A stretch of 64,000 nt of DNA from Rebecca billardiae RCC1528. Lineage: Eukaryota > Haptophyta. The notes below the pieces were generated by a model. The model was not told the DNA's origin and ran no database searches. It worked only from the letters and a program-made list of their open reading frames with translations. Made by a program: the position numbers and the translations under genes. The stretch spans positions 1,302,001 through 1,366,000 of the forward strand of contig OZ251234.1 of assembly GCA_965240325.2 (NCBI GenBank), read 5' to 3'. Below are positions 50,728 through 61,282 of the stretch, piece after piece (position 1 is the first letter of the stretch; every line of letters begins with the position of its first letter).

Positions 50728-53494
50728 TCAGCTGCTCCGCCCGCCGCCCGCCTCGTCCTCCGCCATCGCCGCGCGCAGCGCGGCGCTGAGCACGGCGCCC
50801 ACAGCGGCGGGCGTCATCTCGGGTCGAAGCACGGTGAAGACCTCGACCGCTCCGCCGGGGGGGGGAGCCGCGCCCGCGCGGCCTGCGCACGAAGCAGTGG
50901 CCGCCGTGCTTGCCGAGCCGGGCGTGCGCGGCGCGCACGCGGCGCCGACGCTGCCCACGCGCACCGCGCACCACTCGGGCGCCGCCTTGGCCAGCGCGCG
51001 CAGCCGGCCGCGCATCTCGTCGCACGAGCCGTGGCAGTGCGCTGACTCTGCCACGAGCTCAGCCAGTCTGCCAAGCGGCATGGCGCGGCGGCCGCCGTGC
51101 GCGCGCAGACACGCGCGCACGCTGCTCGCGAGCGCGGGCAGCGCGCGCAGCTCGTTCAGCACGCGGTTGCCCTCCTGCGCCACGCGCTGCGCCTGCCGCT
51201 CCGCCTGCCGCCGCCGCACGTCCGCCAGCAGCTGCGGCGGCAGGCCGTCGAGCGAGGCCGGCAGCGCGGCGGCGGACGAGGCGGCGGCGTCGGGCCGGCG
51301 CGCGGAGGAGGCGGCGGCGGCGGTGGCGCCGAGCCGGGCGGAGGGCAGGGGCGTCGCGTCCGCGGCGCGCGCGCAGCTCGCCGCGGCGGCGCCCGCGCCG
51401 AGCGGCGAGCCGAGCGCCGAGCCGAGCACGCACGAGCTCGCGGCGCCGGGGCGGCACGCGGACGCGGGCGGCCGCGCGGCCGCGCCCCGCGGGTGCGGCG
51501 GGTGCGGGGAGAGGGCGGAGTGTGCGGCGCAGCTGGGGGACGGCGCGTGCGCGGCGGACGCGGCGCCGCGCTTGCGCGCCGCGGCCTCGAGGGCGCGCTG
51601 CACGGCGGGGCTGCGCGCGGGCGTACGCGCCGCCGCGTGCCCAGGCTCGCCGTCGTGCGCGCCGGCTGAGGGCAGCGCGTCGCGCGCGGCCGCGTGCGCG
51701 CCGTGCGCCGAGCCGTGCGCTAGCTGCGCGGGCGGCGGGCAGAGGTGCGTGGCGGCGGAGGCGGGCGTCGCGGGCGCGCGGCGAGCGCCGGGAGCGCGCG
51801 GCGGCAGCGGGGGCGGCAGCGGCGCGAGCTCCACGCCCGCGACGCCCGGGCTCGCGTGCCCAGCCGGCGAGCCCGCGCCGCCACCGCCCGCCACCGCCGC
51901 GCGGCGCGCGCACTCCTGCAGGCGCGCCCGCACGAGGGCGCGCCGCCGGATGCCTTGGGCCGAGCTGTTGGCGAGCTGGCGCTGGCTCATCGCGCCGGTG
52001 CGCGCGGCGGGTGGGTCGGCGCCAACCGCGTCGGTGCTCGCCGACGGCGCGTGCACGCCGTGCCGCGCGCCACTCGCGCCGCCGCCGGCGCCGGGCGAGT
52101 GCGCCGCCGCCGCGCCCGACGCGGGGGCGCCCACCGCGGCGCCGTGCGAATGCGCCGCCGCCGGTGGTGTGGGCTGGGCGTCGTGGGCGTCAGCGCTGTC
52201 CGCGCCGAGCTCGACGAGCTCAAGCCCATAGTCCGCGTCGGCGCCGAAGCTCGCGCCGCTCGTGAGCGCGCTGCGACTCGCCGAGGCGCCCCCCGCCCCG
52301 CCCCCCCGCGCGTCCTGCGCGCGCGCGGGCGCGAGGCTGTGGGCGCGCAGGGCGCCTGCACCCACGCTCAGGAGCTGCTGGAGGGTGCTCAGCGAGAACT
52401 GGCTGCGCGGCACGGGCGGGGGTTCGGGCGCGTGAGCAGCCAGCGCGCAGGGCGGGCCCCGGCGCGGGCGGCTCGCCTCGCGCGCCGCGCGATAGCACGG
52501 GCCAGCGCGCGGCGCGCGCGCGCGCGCGCGGGCGCGCGCCGCGCGCATGCATGCGGTGCGTGCGCGCGCGCGCGCGCGCGCGCCGCGCGCACCGCTTGGT
52601 GATGCGCTCGATCGGGCCCTTGACGGCGGCGTAGGTGCACTGCTGGCCGCGAGCGAGCAGGAACCCCATCGCCGTCTCGAGCGCGCAGTACTGCGCCTCC
52701 AGCCGCGCGAGGCTCGTCGGCAGCACCGTGTGTGCGCCACGCGCCCGGCCGGGCGAGAGCGCCACGCTCGGCGCGTGCCGCGGCGTCTTGGCCGCGCTCC
52801 GGGCGGCGTGCGCGAGCGAGGCGTCGCTGGCGGCGCGCGAGGCGGGCGTAGCAGGCACGGCTGAGCGCGCCGCCGAGGGCGTGCTCGCTCGGGGCCGCGA
52901 GCCGGCACGCGGCGAGTGCGCGCCGCCCGCGCTCGCCGGTGGCGTGCGCGAGCGCGCGCGCGCGCGAGCCGGCGTCTCGGGGGGGGCGGTCGGCGTGGCG
53001 GCGAGGGATGCGCGCGGCGACGGAGGGTGCGGCGGGGTCGAGCTCCGCCCGCCCCCGCCCACGCCGCCGGCGCCGCCCGCGCCACGCCCCGCCTCGCACA
53101 GCTGCGCGCCGCGCGGCCGACGCGACACGATCGCTCCCATCGGAAGCGCCGGCTCGTCGGCGACGGCGGTGGCTCGCGCGCGCTTGGCGGGGTCGTCGGC
53201 CTCGCCGGCGGCGAAGACATCCTCGAGCTTGCGCTTCCGGTGCGTCGACGGATTGCGCGCGCGCGGCGCCTTCTCGGCGCGCTGCATGGTCGCGACGCAC
53301 GGGGTGTGTGCGCTCGCCGTCGGCTCCCGCGGCCGCAAGGCTGGCAGCGCGTGCCGAGCAGCCTCAGCGGCAGGCTGCGCAGCTCTGTGCACCAGTCCTG
53401 TGCCTGCCCAGCGCAGCATCGCCCACCGCCGCCGTGAAGGCGCGAAAACTTTGGCGCCATCCGCGCGCTCCGGGAGCTTGCTCGTCGAGGGCAT
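50728..53494 (-). CDS. DNA replication licensing factor CDT1-like
   Basis: Loads MCM2-7 on origins with ORC and CDC6. Exons 53494-52593 and 52402-50728 with a 190-base intron; the junction reads IERITKR-QFSLSTLQQLLS. The geminin/MCM-binding domain begins near 258 (LPTSLARLEAQYCALETAMG, then CTYAAVKGPIERITKR) and continues after the intron through YGLELVELG. The C-terminal MCM-binding winged helix is at about 710-790 (LNELRALPALASSVRACLRA, then RAMPLGRLAELVAESAH, MRGRLRALAKAAPEWCAVRV). In between are about 350 residues of Ala/Pro/Ser-rich low complexity. The N-terminus is basic with THRKRKLEDVF, a possible nuclear signal; no PIP degron is obvious. Met70 at 53287 may be the real start, since 53494 leaves only 26 bases to the divergent GH16 gene. 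More stop-free introns are possible. Confidence 0.75.
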
Positions 53495-53520
53495 CCGGAC
53501 AGCGGCGGGGCGGGTCGCCG

Positions 53521-55478
53521 ATGGCCGGCCGCGGGTCGAGCACGCGCGAGCCGCTGCTCAGCCGCTTGACCGGCGGCGGCGCGGACAGCCACGTGGCCGT
53601 GCGGCCGTCCCGATCGCGCCTACGCCTCTTGACGCCTTGCCCCGAGGCGGCGGCGCGGTGCGCTGCTGGTGCCCTCGTTCTGCTCCCAGCGTCGCTGCTA
53701 GCCCTCCTGGTCGTGGCCACCCCGCTGCGCGACGCGCCCACGCGGCGCGGCGCGCCCGGCCTCGGCTCGACCGGCGTGCACCCTGCGCACCCTTCGGCCC
53801 CAGTCGCTCACGCGCGCGTCATCGTCGCCTCGCCCGCCAACGCCGCGTCCGTCGGCCTGAGGAGTGACGCGCGGCTTGTGCTGAGCGCCGACTTTGCGCG
53901 GGGCGATGGGCTGGACCGCGCGGTGTGGAACGTTGCGGACTCGCTCTTCGACCCGAACAACTCGTTCCAGCAGTACAGAGACGACCCGGCAAACGTGTAC
54001 ATCAACCGCACGGATGGCACGCTGCGGCTACGGCCACAGCTCTTCGCCGAAGGGCCGCCCGTGCGCGTGCGCGTGCGCGCGGAGGCGGCGATGGCAGAGG
54101 CAAGCGAGCTCGGCCGCGTGCTGCGCACGGGTGCGCCTCCGCCGTGCCCGCATCGGGGCGTACCCGACGGTTCCAGCGCGCACGCCGCACACGGCGGCGT
54201 CGGCGCGGCGGACCCGTGCGCGCCGCGCGCCGAGGGCGCAGCCAACGACTCTGTCCGCTGGGTGCCCGCAGCGGCGGTGCTCAGCGGCGACTGCGAGCCG
54301 TGGCCGGACTGCGCGACGCTGCTGCTGGAGAAGTGCACGTACGACGAGCGGCTCGACGGCTACCCGGGCGCGCCCCCGGGCTGCGTCGCCGTCGGCGGCG
54401 CGTGGAAGCAGGGCGAGGGCCGCGACGTCGTCAAGCCGGTCACGTCCGGCCGGATCGACACGCGCGGCAAGCTCGAGTTTGCGTACGGCCGGCTGGAGGT
54501 GGAGGCGCGGCTGCCAGCGGGGGACTGGCTGTGGCCGGCGTTCTGGCTGCTCGGCGCGACGGGCGCGTACGGCCCGTGGCCGCTGATCGGAGAGATTGAC
54601 CTCGTCGAGTCCCGCGGCAACGCGCCGGGCTTTGACGTGCAGGGGCAGGGCGCAGGCCGAGACGTGGTCGCCTCGTCGCTGCACTACGGCGCCAACTGGT
54701 GGTTCCACAACCTGCAGGCGGTGGGCACCGCCCAGCTCGACGGCGGCGCCGACGACGCCGCCGCGCAACCGCCCGACTTCTCCGAGCGCTTCCACACGTT
54801 CGGGCTGTTCTGGGCGAACGACTCGATGTATACGTACGTGCTGGACAGGAGGGGGCGGGAGCAGCGGGTGCTGGATGTGACGCAGGGGATGCGGACGGGC
54901 TTCTTCGACGGGCCGCTCGGCCGCGGCGCGCCGAAGCCGTCCAACCCGCGCGTCGCGCGCGACGAGACGTCCGACGTGCTGCGCGGCACCGCCGACCCGT
55001 ACGCGGGCGCGCCCGCTAACGCGCCGTTCGATCTCCCGTTCTATCTCGTGCTCAACGTCGCAGTGGGCGACCTGCGCCACGGCTGTCCAGAGTGCGTGCC
55101 GTGCGAGCGGCGCAGGCGGGGCGAGCCGCGCCTCCCGCGCTGCGCCTACCCACCCCTTGCGCACCGCGACGCCCACGCCCGCCCCCCCCCCGCCTGTCTG
55201 TGCCACCCGGCGCCGGTTGGTGTCATCGCGCGCTTTTCGCGCGACACGGCGCACGCAGCCCCCAGTACTTTGGCCGGCAGTCCATCTGGTGCCGTCCCAA
55301 CTGCAGCGCGGACGCCGGCCAGCGCCCACCCGACCGCTCGTTGCACCCACGGACGTGCGATCGCACGGCGGCCGCCGAGTTCTGGGCGCAGCGCGATGCG
55401 TGGCTGCCGAGCTGGCGCGAGGCGGAGGCGCGCGACCGCTTGTCCCTGGCGATCAGGTCGATCAAACTTTGGCAATAA
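53521..55478 (+). CDS. GH16 beta-glucanase (laminarinase-type), type II membrane protein
   Basis: Exons 53521-55095 and 55266-55478, 170-base GT-AG intron in phase 0, 595 residues. A cytosolic basic N-terminus is followed by a membrane helix at 47-67 (CAAGALVLLPASLLALLVVA), so the enzyme domain is lumenal or extracellular. The GH16 catalytic signature is complete: GEIDLVESRG with nucleophile Glu358, Asp360 and acid/base Glu363. It is preceded by WPAFWLLGATGAYGPWP and followed by SSLHYGANWW and FHTFGLFWANDSMYTYVLD. The second exon closes the beta-sandwich (YFGRQSIWCRP, EFWAQRDAWLPSWREAEARD, LAIRSIKLW), where the family normally has the region ending in VDYVRVW. A likely substrate is beta-1,3-glucan, as stored or made by many algae. 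An unusual Cys-rich insert lies at about 180-300. Divergent from the CDT1-like gene. Confidence 0.88.
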
Positions 55479-55702
55479 TGACGATACAGTAGGCGGCGCG
55501 GTGATCATCGTCAGAGTCGTAGACGACGGCACCCGGAGGGCGGTCACCGCCAGCAGACACTACTCACTAGACAGCAGTCACGTCGTAGCTGACGACGTCG
55601 TGGCTATGTCACAGAACTGATGTCAGACGAAGTACTTGAATGAAGAGTGGGCGCACCTGCTAAGACTCGTTGTGGCTCGCCTACCGTCATCAGAAATCAG
55701 AA

Positions 55703-57160
55703 TCAGCAGAAGTACTTCAGTGGGTGCACCTCGTTGGCGTAAACTCGGCGCTCTGTGCCAAATGCGTCAAGCACAGGGACAATTGGCGGCGGCTTCTGTC
55801 GGAGCGCGGCGAGTGGTATGCTCGGGTCGAGCCCGACGTACGACCGCCCGACCTTCTTGCCGTGCCCCGCGCACCACGGCGAGTCGAGGCTGAGGTACGG
55901 CACGACGCAATCGCCCCCTTTGAAGGCGTTCGACAGTGCGAGTGCCTGCCGACCGAGGTTGGAGGTGAACTTGACGACGAGCGCGTCACAGTCGGCAAGC
56001 AGCAGCAGGTCAGTCATCGCAGCGAGCGCGTCGGCGCGCGGGTCGAAGGCGGGCTGCGTCTCGCCTTCGTCGCCCTGGCTCTGCTTGCCCTTCAGCACAG
56101 CATCCATCAGATCCAGGTAGTACATCGAACGGTTGAGCTCGATCGCGTACACCTTGCTCGGGCCAGACACGCCGAACAGCTCAAAGGCGTTGGCGCGCGC
56201 CTCTGCGATGATCGCCTCGTCGTCCGTGGCGATGAAGACGGCGCCGAGGCCGTGCGCAGCGACCATCGCGCGCGCGTACGGCGCGTACGCGCGCAAGCTG
56301 TCACACCGCCGCGCCGCCTTCGGGTTGAACGCGCCGTCCTCGAAGCCGCGGCTCGCGTTTCGTTCGTCCACCATGCACGTGTCGCCGCGCCGCACGTGGA
56401 GGCCGAGCACGCGGTCGCCGCGCTGCCAGCCCCACGCGTGCTGAAGCGTGCGGAGGTGCTTGAGCAGGGTGGGGCCCGGCCGGAGGATCCGTGCCGCCAC
56501 CTGCGAGGTCCACCAGAAAAGGCTCTTGCGCCCGGCGTACGGCTCCGGCACCCACGCATGGTTGTGCTGCGCGTAGTCGGAGGACTGTGTGAGCTGCGAT
56601 GGCGCTGACTGCTCGGGGCAGTGCGGCGCCGTCGGGAGCAGGCTGAGGCAGTCGCTCATCCGCTGTGTCGGGCAGAGCGGCCGGCGGTATTGCGCGTCGA
56701 CGAACGCCACGCCTTTCTCGAAGACGTGCGCGAAGAGCACGAAGAGCGAGCCAACCTCGGCGCCGATGCCCCAACGGCTGGTCAGCCTCGGCCGCACGTT
56801 CCTCCCCTTCTCCGAGCACGTAGGGTCGGGCAATCCCGCCCTCAGGCACGCGCACTGCGCGAGGCGCGTGAAGTTCTTCTGCAGCGCGACTGCCTCCGGG
56901 TCTGGCGCGCACGTCCGCAGCAACGAGCGCGCGCCCACGCCCACGCCCCCTGGCAGAAATCGATCCAGCTCCGGGAACGAGCTCACCTTGTCCTCGGCAA
57001 GGAGCGAGATCGTGTTCGCTGGTGCGCCAATACGGCGGAATGGTGACGACCGCAGGCCCGTCTCCACGCCGCGCGGATACGGCTCCGACTCCTGCCGGCC
57101 AGCCACGGCCACACTCACCAAGATAAGCATCATCCAGTGTGTGGGCAAGCCGCCCGCCAT
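55703..57160 (-). CDS. Alpha-1,6-fucosyltransferase-like glycosyltransferase (GT23-type)
   Basis: A 485-residue Golgi-type enzyme predicted to transfer fucose from GDP-fucose. The N-terminal signal or anchor is MMLILVSVAVAG (residues 10-21). The donor-binding peptide LGLHVRRGDTC is at 252-262, the HxRRxD motif shared by GT23 (FUT8, NodZ) and related O-fucosyltransferases. Downstream, VFIATDDEAIIAEA and LLLADCDALVVKFTSNLGRQ, then ALALSN, match the second conserved motif region, where FUT8 has a TSS-like segment. Six or more cysteines before 185 suggest a disulfide-rich lumenal stem. Acceptor unknown. The frame is open upstream but of Arg-rich character; the ATG at 57160 directly precedes the signal anchor and was chosen. 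The gene is divergent from the alpha/beta-hydrolase gene, 80 bases apart. Confidence 0.78.
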   Translation of the reverse strand: MAGGLPTHWMMLILVSVAVAGRQESEPYPRGVETGLRSSPFRRIGAPANTISLLAEDKVSSFPELDRFLPGGVGVGARSLLRTCAPDPEAVALQKNFTRLAQCACLRAGLPDPTCSEKGRNVRPRLTSRWGIGAEVGSLFVLFAHVFEKGVAFVDAQYRRPLCPTQRMSDCLSLLPTAPHCPEQSAPSQLTQSSDYAQHNHAWVPEPYAGRKSLFWWTSQVAARILRPGPTLLKHLRTLQHAWGWQRGDRVLGLHVRRGDTCMVDERNASRGFEDGAFNPKAARRCDSLRAYAPYARAMVAAHGLGAVFIATDDEAIIAEARANAFELFGVSGPSKVYAIELNRSMYYLDLMDAVLKGKQSQGDEGETQPAFDPRADALAAMTDLLLLADCDALVVKFTSNLGRQALALSNAFKGGDCVVPYLSLDSPWCAGHGKKVGRSYVGLDPSIPLAALRQKPPPIVPVLDAFGTERRVYANEVHPLKYFC

Positions 57161-57240
57161 CGTGATCACGAGACAGCGAGGGCAAAGTCTCGGCCAGTTG
57201 GCTCGGCGGGAAACGGGCGGCAGTACTTTAACTTCTTGCG
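57161..57240. promoter_or_regulatory. Shared head-to-head promoter region
   Basis: 80 bases between the fucosyltransferase-like (-) and hydrolase (+) start codons. It contains CAGTACTTTAACTTC close to the plus-strand start; no defined element. Confidence 0.35.
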
Positions 57241-58413
57241 ATGGGCTACGCCGTGAACGAGCTCGCACTCGGCGCGGTGCTCGTACTCGTGTTACCCCTC
57301 GGGCCGCTCGCCCTGCCGGTGTGGTGCGCCCTCGTGGGCGGCGCCTGCCTGGCTGTGTGGATCTCTCTCGCGCTCGAGCGGCTGCGGCTACGCGTGCACG
57401 TGCCACTGGTGGAGAGCCCGCCCATGCCCGAGTGGGAGCGATTCACGTGCACCAGCCACGGCCTCACCCTCTCGTGCTATGCATCCCTCCCGAGAGCCGC
57501 GGGGGCGCCCCGCGAGGGGCGCAAACTCTGCCTGCTTGTCGCACCGCTCGGCACGAGCGGCCCGACAGTATTCACGCCGCTCATCGCGACTCTAGGCGAC
57601 GAGTGGCAGATCGTCGGCTGGGACTACCGAGGGTTCTTTCACAGCGGCCAGCCTGAGCGCAAGCGGCGCATCTCCATCGCCGCGCACGCCGAGGACGCCG
57701 CCGCCGTGCTGGAGGCAGTCGGGCACTCGGCAGCGGCGCTTGTCGTCGGGCACTCCATGGGCGTGCAGGTGGCGCTCGAGCTGACGGTTCTCTTCCCGGA
57801 GCGCGTGGAGCGCCTGGTGCTCCTGAACGGGTGCCCGGGGCACGCGTTCCAGACCGCCTTCCAGCCCATTGCCCGCGTCCCGCTGCTCAGCACATTTGCG
57901 TACGAGCTGATCAGGCAGCTGCGGCAGCGGCCTTGGATCTTTGACGGCAGCCGGCGCGTGCTCGCACCAGTGCTGAAGCACGCGGCGTTCCCGCTGCTCA
58001 CTCGAGTCCGCGGCTCGCCGCTGCTCAAGCGGCTGCTCGGCCCGACCTACCTGTTCGACTTCTGGCTCACCTACATGACCGGCCTCGACGCTCGGCGCGG
58101 GCGTCGTGAGCTCGAGCACTTCCTGTACAGCTTTCTCGAGATCGACGCGCACTCCGTCGCGCACCTGCTCGAGTTGATCGAGCAGCCGACCCTCGTGATC
58201 TCAGGGCTGCTCGACCCGCTGCTGCCCGCGCTGGTGTCGGCGGAGATGGCGGCGCAGATGCGAAGGGCCACGCACGCGTGTGACCCGCTCTCGGCGCACA
58301 CGTCGCTACTCGAGTCCCCCGAGTGGGCGCTGCACCACATCCACGTCTTCTTGCGCCAGACGGAGGGCAGGGCGCTCGATCTGGCTAAGCAGCGGCAGCG
58401 CAAGTCGCTGTGA
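57241..58413 (+). CDS. Alpha/beta-hydrolase, membrane-anchored
   Basis: A 390-residue hydrolase. Two hydrophobic helices at about 8-45 (ALGAVLVLVLPLGPLALPVW; GGACLAVWISLAL) anchor the N-terminus. The hydrolase core starts at about 95 (LCLLVAPLGTSGPTVFTPLI). GWDYRGFFHSG gives the family's DxRGxG-like turn, and the nucleophile elbow VGHSMG carries Ser172. The acid is probably the Asp of VISGLLDPLLP near 325. The catalytic His is not certain, since the expected GH after it is replaced by sequences around SAHTSLLESPEWALHHIHVF; His346 of SAHTSL is the best candidate. The lid region at 205-280 is helical. Homology is with epoxide hydrolase/esterase-like proteins of algae; the substrate is unknown. 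Single exon, ATG in clean context at 57241. Confidence 0.82.
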   Translation: MGYAVNELALGAVLVLVLPLGPLALPVWCALVGGACLAVWISLALERLRLRVHVPLVESPPMPEWERFTCTSHGLTLSCYASLPRAAGAPREGRKLCLLVAPLGTSGPTVFTPLIATLGDEWQIVGWDYRGFFHSGQPERKRRISIAAHAEDAAAVLEAVGHSAAALVVGHSMGVQVALELTVLFPERVERLVLLNGCPGHAFQTAFQPIARVPLLSTFAYELIRQLRQRPWIFDGSRRVLAPVLKHAAFPLLTRVRGSPLLKRLLGPTYLFDFWLTYMTGLDARRGRRELEHFLYSFLEIDAHSVAHLLELIEQPTLVISGLLDPLLPALVSAEMAAQMRRATHACDPLSAHTSLLESPEWALHHIHVFLRQTEGRALDLAKQRQRKSL

Positions 58414-58549
58414 CTCGCGCATCGGCTGCTACCAGGGTGGCCCCGTGCGCCCGGAATGATGCGGTGTGCTCAGCGTGAGCGATCACGCGCACGCCAGACT
58501 AATAAACGCGATGATAAGTAGCAGTAGTAGTAAACTATATAGTACGACC

Positions 58550-58550
<1 letters not shown>

Positions 58551-58604
<54 letters not shown>
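58551..58604. repeat. (TA)n microsatellite
   Basis: Pure TA array, in the region after the hydrolase gene. Confidence 0.97.
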
Positions 58605-58605
<1 letters not shown>

Positions 58606-58824
58606 CTATATGTCTATACGACGCCTGTCAAGTCATCGGTCAGTGACAGACAGACAGTGTCGCCGGGCTGTGCCGTGTGCGGGCCGGCTGACGCGCGACT
58701 GACGATGACGATGATATATCATCGCGTCTAAAATTTCGTCCATATCTATCTATCTCTCTATCTCTCTATCTATCTCTCTATCTCTCTATCTCTCTCTCTA
58801 TCTATCTATCTCTCTATCTCTCTA

Positions 58825-58873
<49 letters not shown>

Positions 58874-59134
58874 CTGACGACGAGCCACGGGCGTAGCGGG
58901 AGCCGGCGATGTGGGATGTCCAGCGCAACGGTCGCCAACCGGCAGTTCGCGGTCCGCGCGGCGTGGGCGGCGGCACGGCCATGGACCGTGCCAAGCGGCG
59001 AGCGCCGCCAACTTGAACTATCGTGTCTGTTCGAACTATGGCCATGCAAAAAAAAGACGACTACGAAAGAGGGGACGGGCACGAAAAAGATGACCGACGA
59101 CAAAGAAAGACGAGATATATTATAAACGAGCACG
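58605..59134. other. Microsatellite and AT-rich spacer, no gene
   Basis: CTAT/CTCT arrays occupy 58746-58876. The remainder has no gene-like frame. Near 59044-59120 an A-rich stretch (AAAAAAAAGACGACTACGAA) leads into the transposon remnant. Confidence 0.5.
58746..58876. repeat. Compound (CTAT)n/(CTCT)n microsatellite
   Basis: Alternating CTAT and CTCT units over about 130 bases. Confidence 0.96.
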
Positions 59135-59575
59135 GTGACACGCGACGTGCAACCGTTACAGTCGCCCGGGTCAAGTGTCAACTGCAAGTACTGCAACAAA
59201 TTACAAAGACACATGCAAGAAAGCAGTAAAGCTAGCCTCACGAAGCCACAGCAGCAGAAGGGCACACCGCCCACAAAAAGACGGAGCCTCTACGAAGCCA
59301 CAGGCACAGAGCAGACGAGCACGCAGGGCGGGACACCTGGCGGAGAGTAGAGACCAGGCGGGGAGCGAAAAACCTACTCGACAACAAATCCGTCATAGAA
59401 ACTGGACAGGAGGACAACAGCCAACCAACAGGCGAACAGCCCCTCGCGGCCGCGGGGTGTCCTGCAGGGGACTTAAGGTTTTTATGTTAGAGGAGTTGAT
59501 GATGAAGACCCGCGAATAATAAACGACGACTGAGCTACTGCCGGTTCGCGCGAACCGATTGTAAACCGAAAGCTC
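59135..59575. mobile_element. Remnant of the tRNA-like-ended element family
   Basis: Inverted relative to 17206-17811 and homologous over most of its length (shared blocks GTGTCCCGCC, TGGCTTCGTAGAGGCTCCG, GGGCGGTG and GCCCTTCTGC on the complementary strand). The frame encodes CKYCNKLQRHMQESS, SLTKPQQQKGTPPTKRR, SLYEATGTEQTSTQGG. The CxxC and downstream His suggest a zinc-binding knuckle of a transposon protein. It ends near a tRNA-like A-box (complement reads AGTAGCTCAGTCG at 59523-59535). Degraded. Confidence 0.6.
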
Positions 59576-59800
59576 GCATCAGTCATAATAATTCAGTGAT
59601 TCCTAAGTAGTCCGGTTTCGCGCGGGTTACTTCCGTCCCGCGGCGTCCGTCTGACCGAGACTCTCAAGCTCTAACTCTGAGTCCAGAAGTCCGAACCAGT
59701 TCCCGAGTGACAATAATTAAATATACATCATATATATATATAGTATATATATTATTATTATAAAATACAATGCTGCCTGTTCGCGGTCTTGTCAGTCTCA
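59576..59800. other. AT-rich spacer
   Basis: Short TA arrays at 59722-59760 and no gene; the likely transcript end of the kinase gene on the minus strand. Confidence 0.5.
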
Positions 59801-60970
59801 TCAATGGTCTGGCTCCTCTGAAAGCCGCGCAGTGGCAGTCGCGAGGGTGCGCACAATCTCGCCCATGTCGGGACGCTCAACAGGATTGAAGGCCATGCAT
59901 GCGCGCATGAGCTCAACGATGGCGCTGGGCGCATCGTTCGGGAGCTGCCGCACATCGCACGGCAGCTTGGCCTTGCGCGTCGCGCGCATCACCTCGAGCG
60001 CAGAGTGCCCAGCGTACGGCACCTCTCGCGCGAGCAGCTCGTGCAGAAGGGCCCCGAACGAGAAGACGTCGGACGAGCAGCGCGAGGGCGCAATGCCGTC
60101 TGCGCCGAGGAGCTCGGGCGCCATCCAGCCGGGCGTCCCGACGCCGAGGAGGCACATCGCGTCGTCGCCGGTGGGAGCAGGCGTGACGCAGCCTAGGTCA
60201 CATAGCAGCGCCCGACCGCCGTGGTCGAGCAGCACGTTCCGTGCCTTCACATCTCCGTGCAGCAGCGGCGTCGGCCGCTGCGCATGCATGAACGCGAGTG
60301 CGAGCGCGACGTCGCGCGCCCACTGCGCGCGCTCGAGCCAGCTCAGCGGCTCGGGCGCAGCCAATGGCCCGCCGAGGCACGCGCCATCGTCATCGACCAT
60401 AGCGACGCCGCCGTGCAGCTTGTCGTGCAGGCTTCCGCCGTGGGCGCGCTCGAGGACGAGCAAAGCCGCTGGCTGTGCGCATGCGCCGAGCAGCGTCACG
60501 ATGTTTGGATGACGGCTGAGCTCGGCGAGCGCGCGGAGCTCGGCGCGGAACGAGTCGTCGGTGCCTTCTGCGAAGCGCTTGGCGACCGCATCAACGCCGT
60601 GCCATGTCGCCCTGAACACAGCCGAGGTCGCGCCCGTGCTCACGCAGTCATGCACGCTCACATCAGCGGCAGACAGCTCGTAGCCGCTGCGGCGCACAAT
60701 CTCGGCTAAGGGAAGGGCGCGGGTGCGCTTCAAGACACGCTCCGGGGACTCGAAGCCCTCCTCTTGCGCTTCGTCTACGCCGCCGTCGGCTGCGTCGTCG
60801 TCGTCGCCGTCAGCGTCGGCTGCGTCGGTGCCATGCGACTCGCTCGTGCTGATGTGAGGCCGCTTGCGCACGCATGCATTGTACGCATGCCCGACGAGCG
60901 CGCGGAGCGGCATCTTGACGATCTGCAGCGCCGCGTCAGTCGACTGGAGCATCGTCATGGTCCCGTCCAT
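59801..60970 (-). CDS. Protein kinase, TKL-like
   Basis: A 389-residue kinase. An acidic N-terminus (ADADGDDDDAADGG) leads to a kinase domain at about 104-380. Gly-rich loop STGATSAVFRATW (111-123), ATP-anchoring Lys131 in AVAKRF, C-helix Glu144. Catalytic loop LHGDVKARN (237-245), with Asp240, Lys242 and Asn245. DLG at 258-260 replaces DFG, and GTPGWMAPE (278-286) is the activation segment end. The order and the VAKRF/HPNIVTLLGAC motifs are of the TKL/Raf-like type common in algae. HGD instead of HRD makes it a non-RD kinase, and DLG is a tolerated variant; all catalytic residues are kept, so activity is likely. Single exon. Divergent from the MYND gene across about 310 bases. Confidence 0.88.
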   Translation of the reverse strand: MDGTMTMLQSTDAALQIVKMPLRALVGHAYNACVRKRPHISTSESHGTDAADADGDDDDAADGGVDEAQEEGFESPERVLKRTRALPLAEIVRRSGYELSAADVSVHDCVSTGATSAVFRATWHGVDAVAKRFAEGTDDSFRAELRALAELSRHPNIVTLLGACAQPAALLVLERAHGGSLHDKLHGGVAMVDDDGACLGGPLAAPEPLSWLERAQWARDVALALAFMHAQRPTPLLHGDVKARNVLLDHGGRALLCDLGCVTPAPTGDDAMCLLGVGTPGWMAPELLGADGIAPSRCSSDVFSFGALLHELLAREVPYAGHSALEVMRATRKAKLPCDVRQLPNDAPSAIVELMRACMAFNPVERPDMGEIVRTLATATARLSEEPDH

Positions 60971-61282
60971 TGTGCCAGTCGCGAGGTGCAGGACAGTTCG
61001 TTCAAAGGCTTCGGCAGCCGCCCGCCCCGTCGAGGGCCAGCAAGCCTGCCACTTGCCGAGCTCTGCTCACCCGCGGACCCGCCGCAGAGGCGTTTCGGCC
61101 GGTCTGACCAGCGCGAGCGCGAGAGATCGCGAGGCAATTTGATGCGCCGACGGGAAGAAAGCGACGATTCATTTTGCTGCTTACCCAGTAGTGCAGCACC
61201 CGGACTCGCCTGACCACGGCCCGGGCGGCGGGGCGACTCGGCACGTCACGGGCGTACTGGTAACACCCACCGCACGGCCATC
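60971..61282. promoter_or_regulatory. Shared head-to-head promoter region
   Basis: 312 bases between the kinase (-) and MYND-protein (+) start codons. No recognised element and no gene-like frame. Confidence 0.35.
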
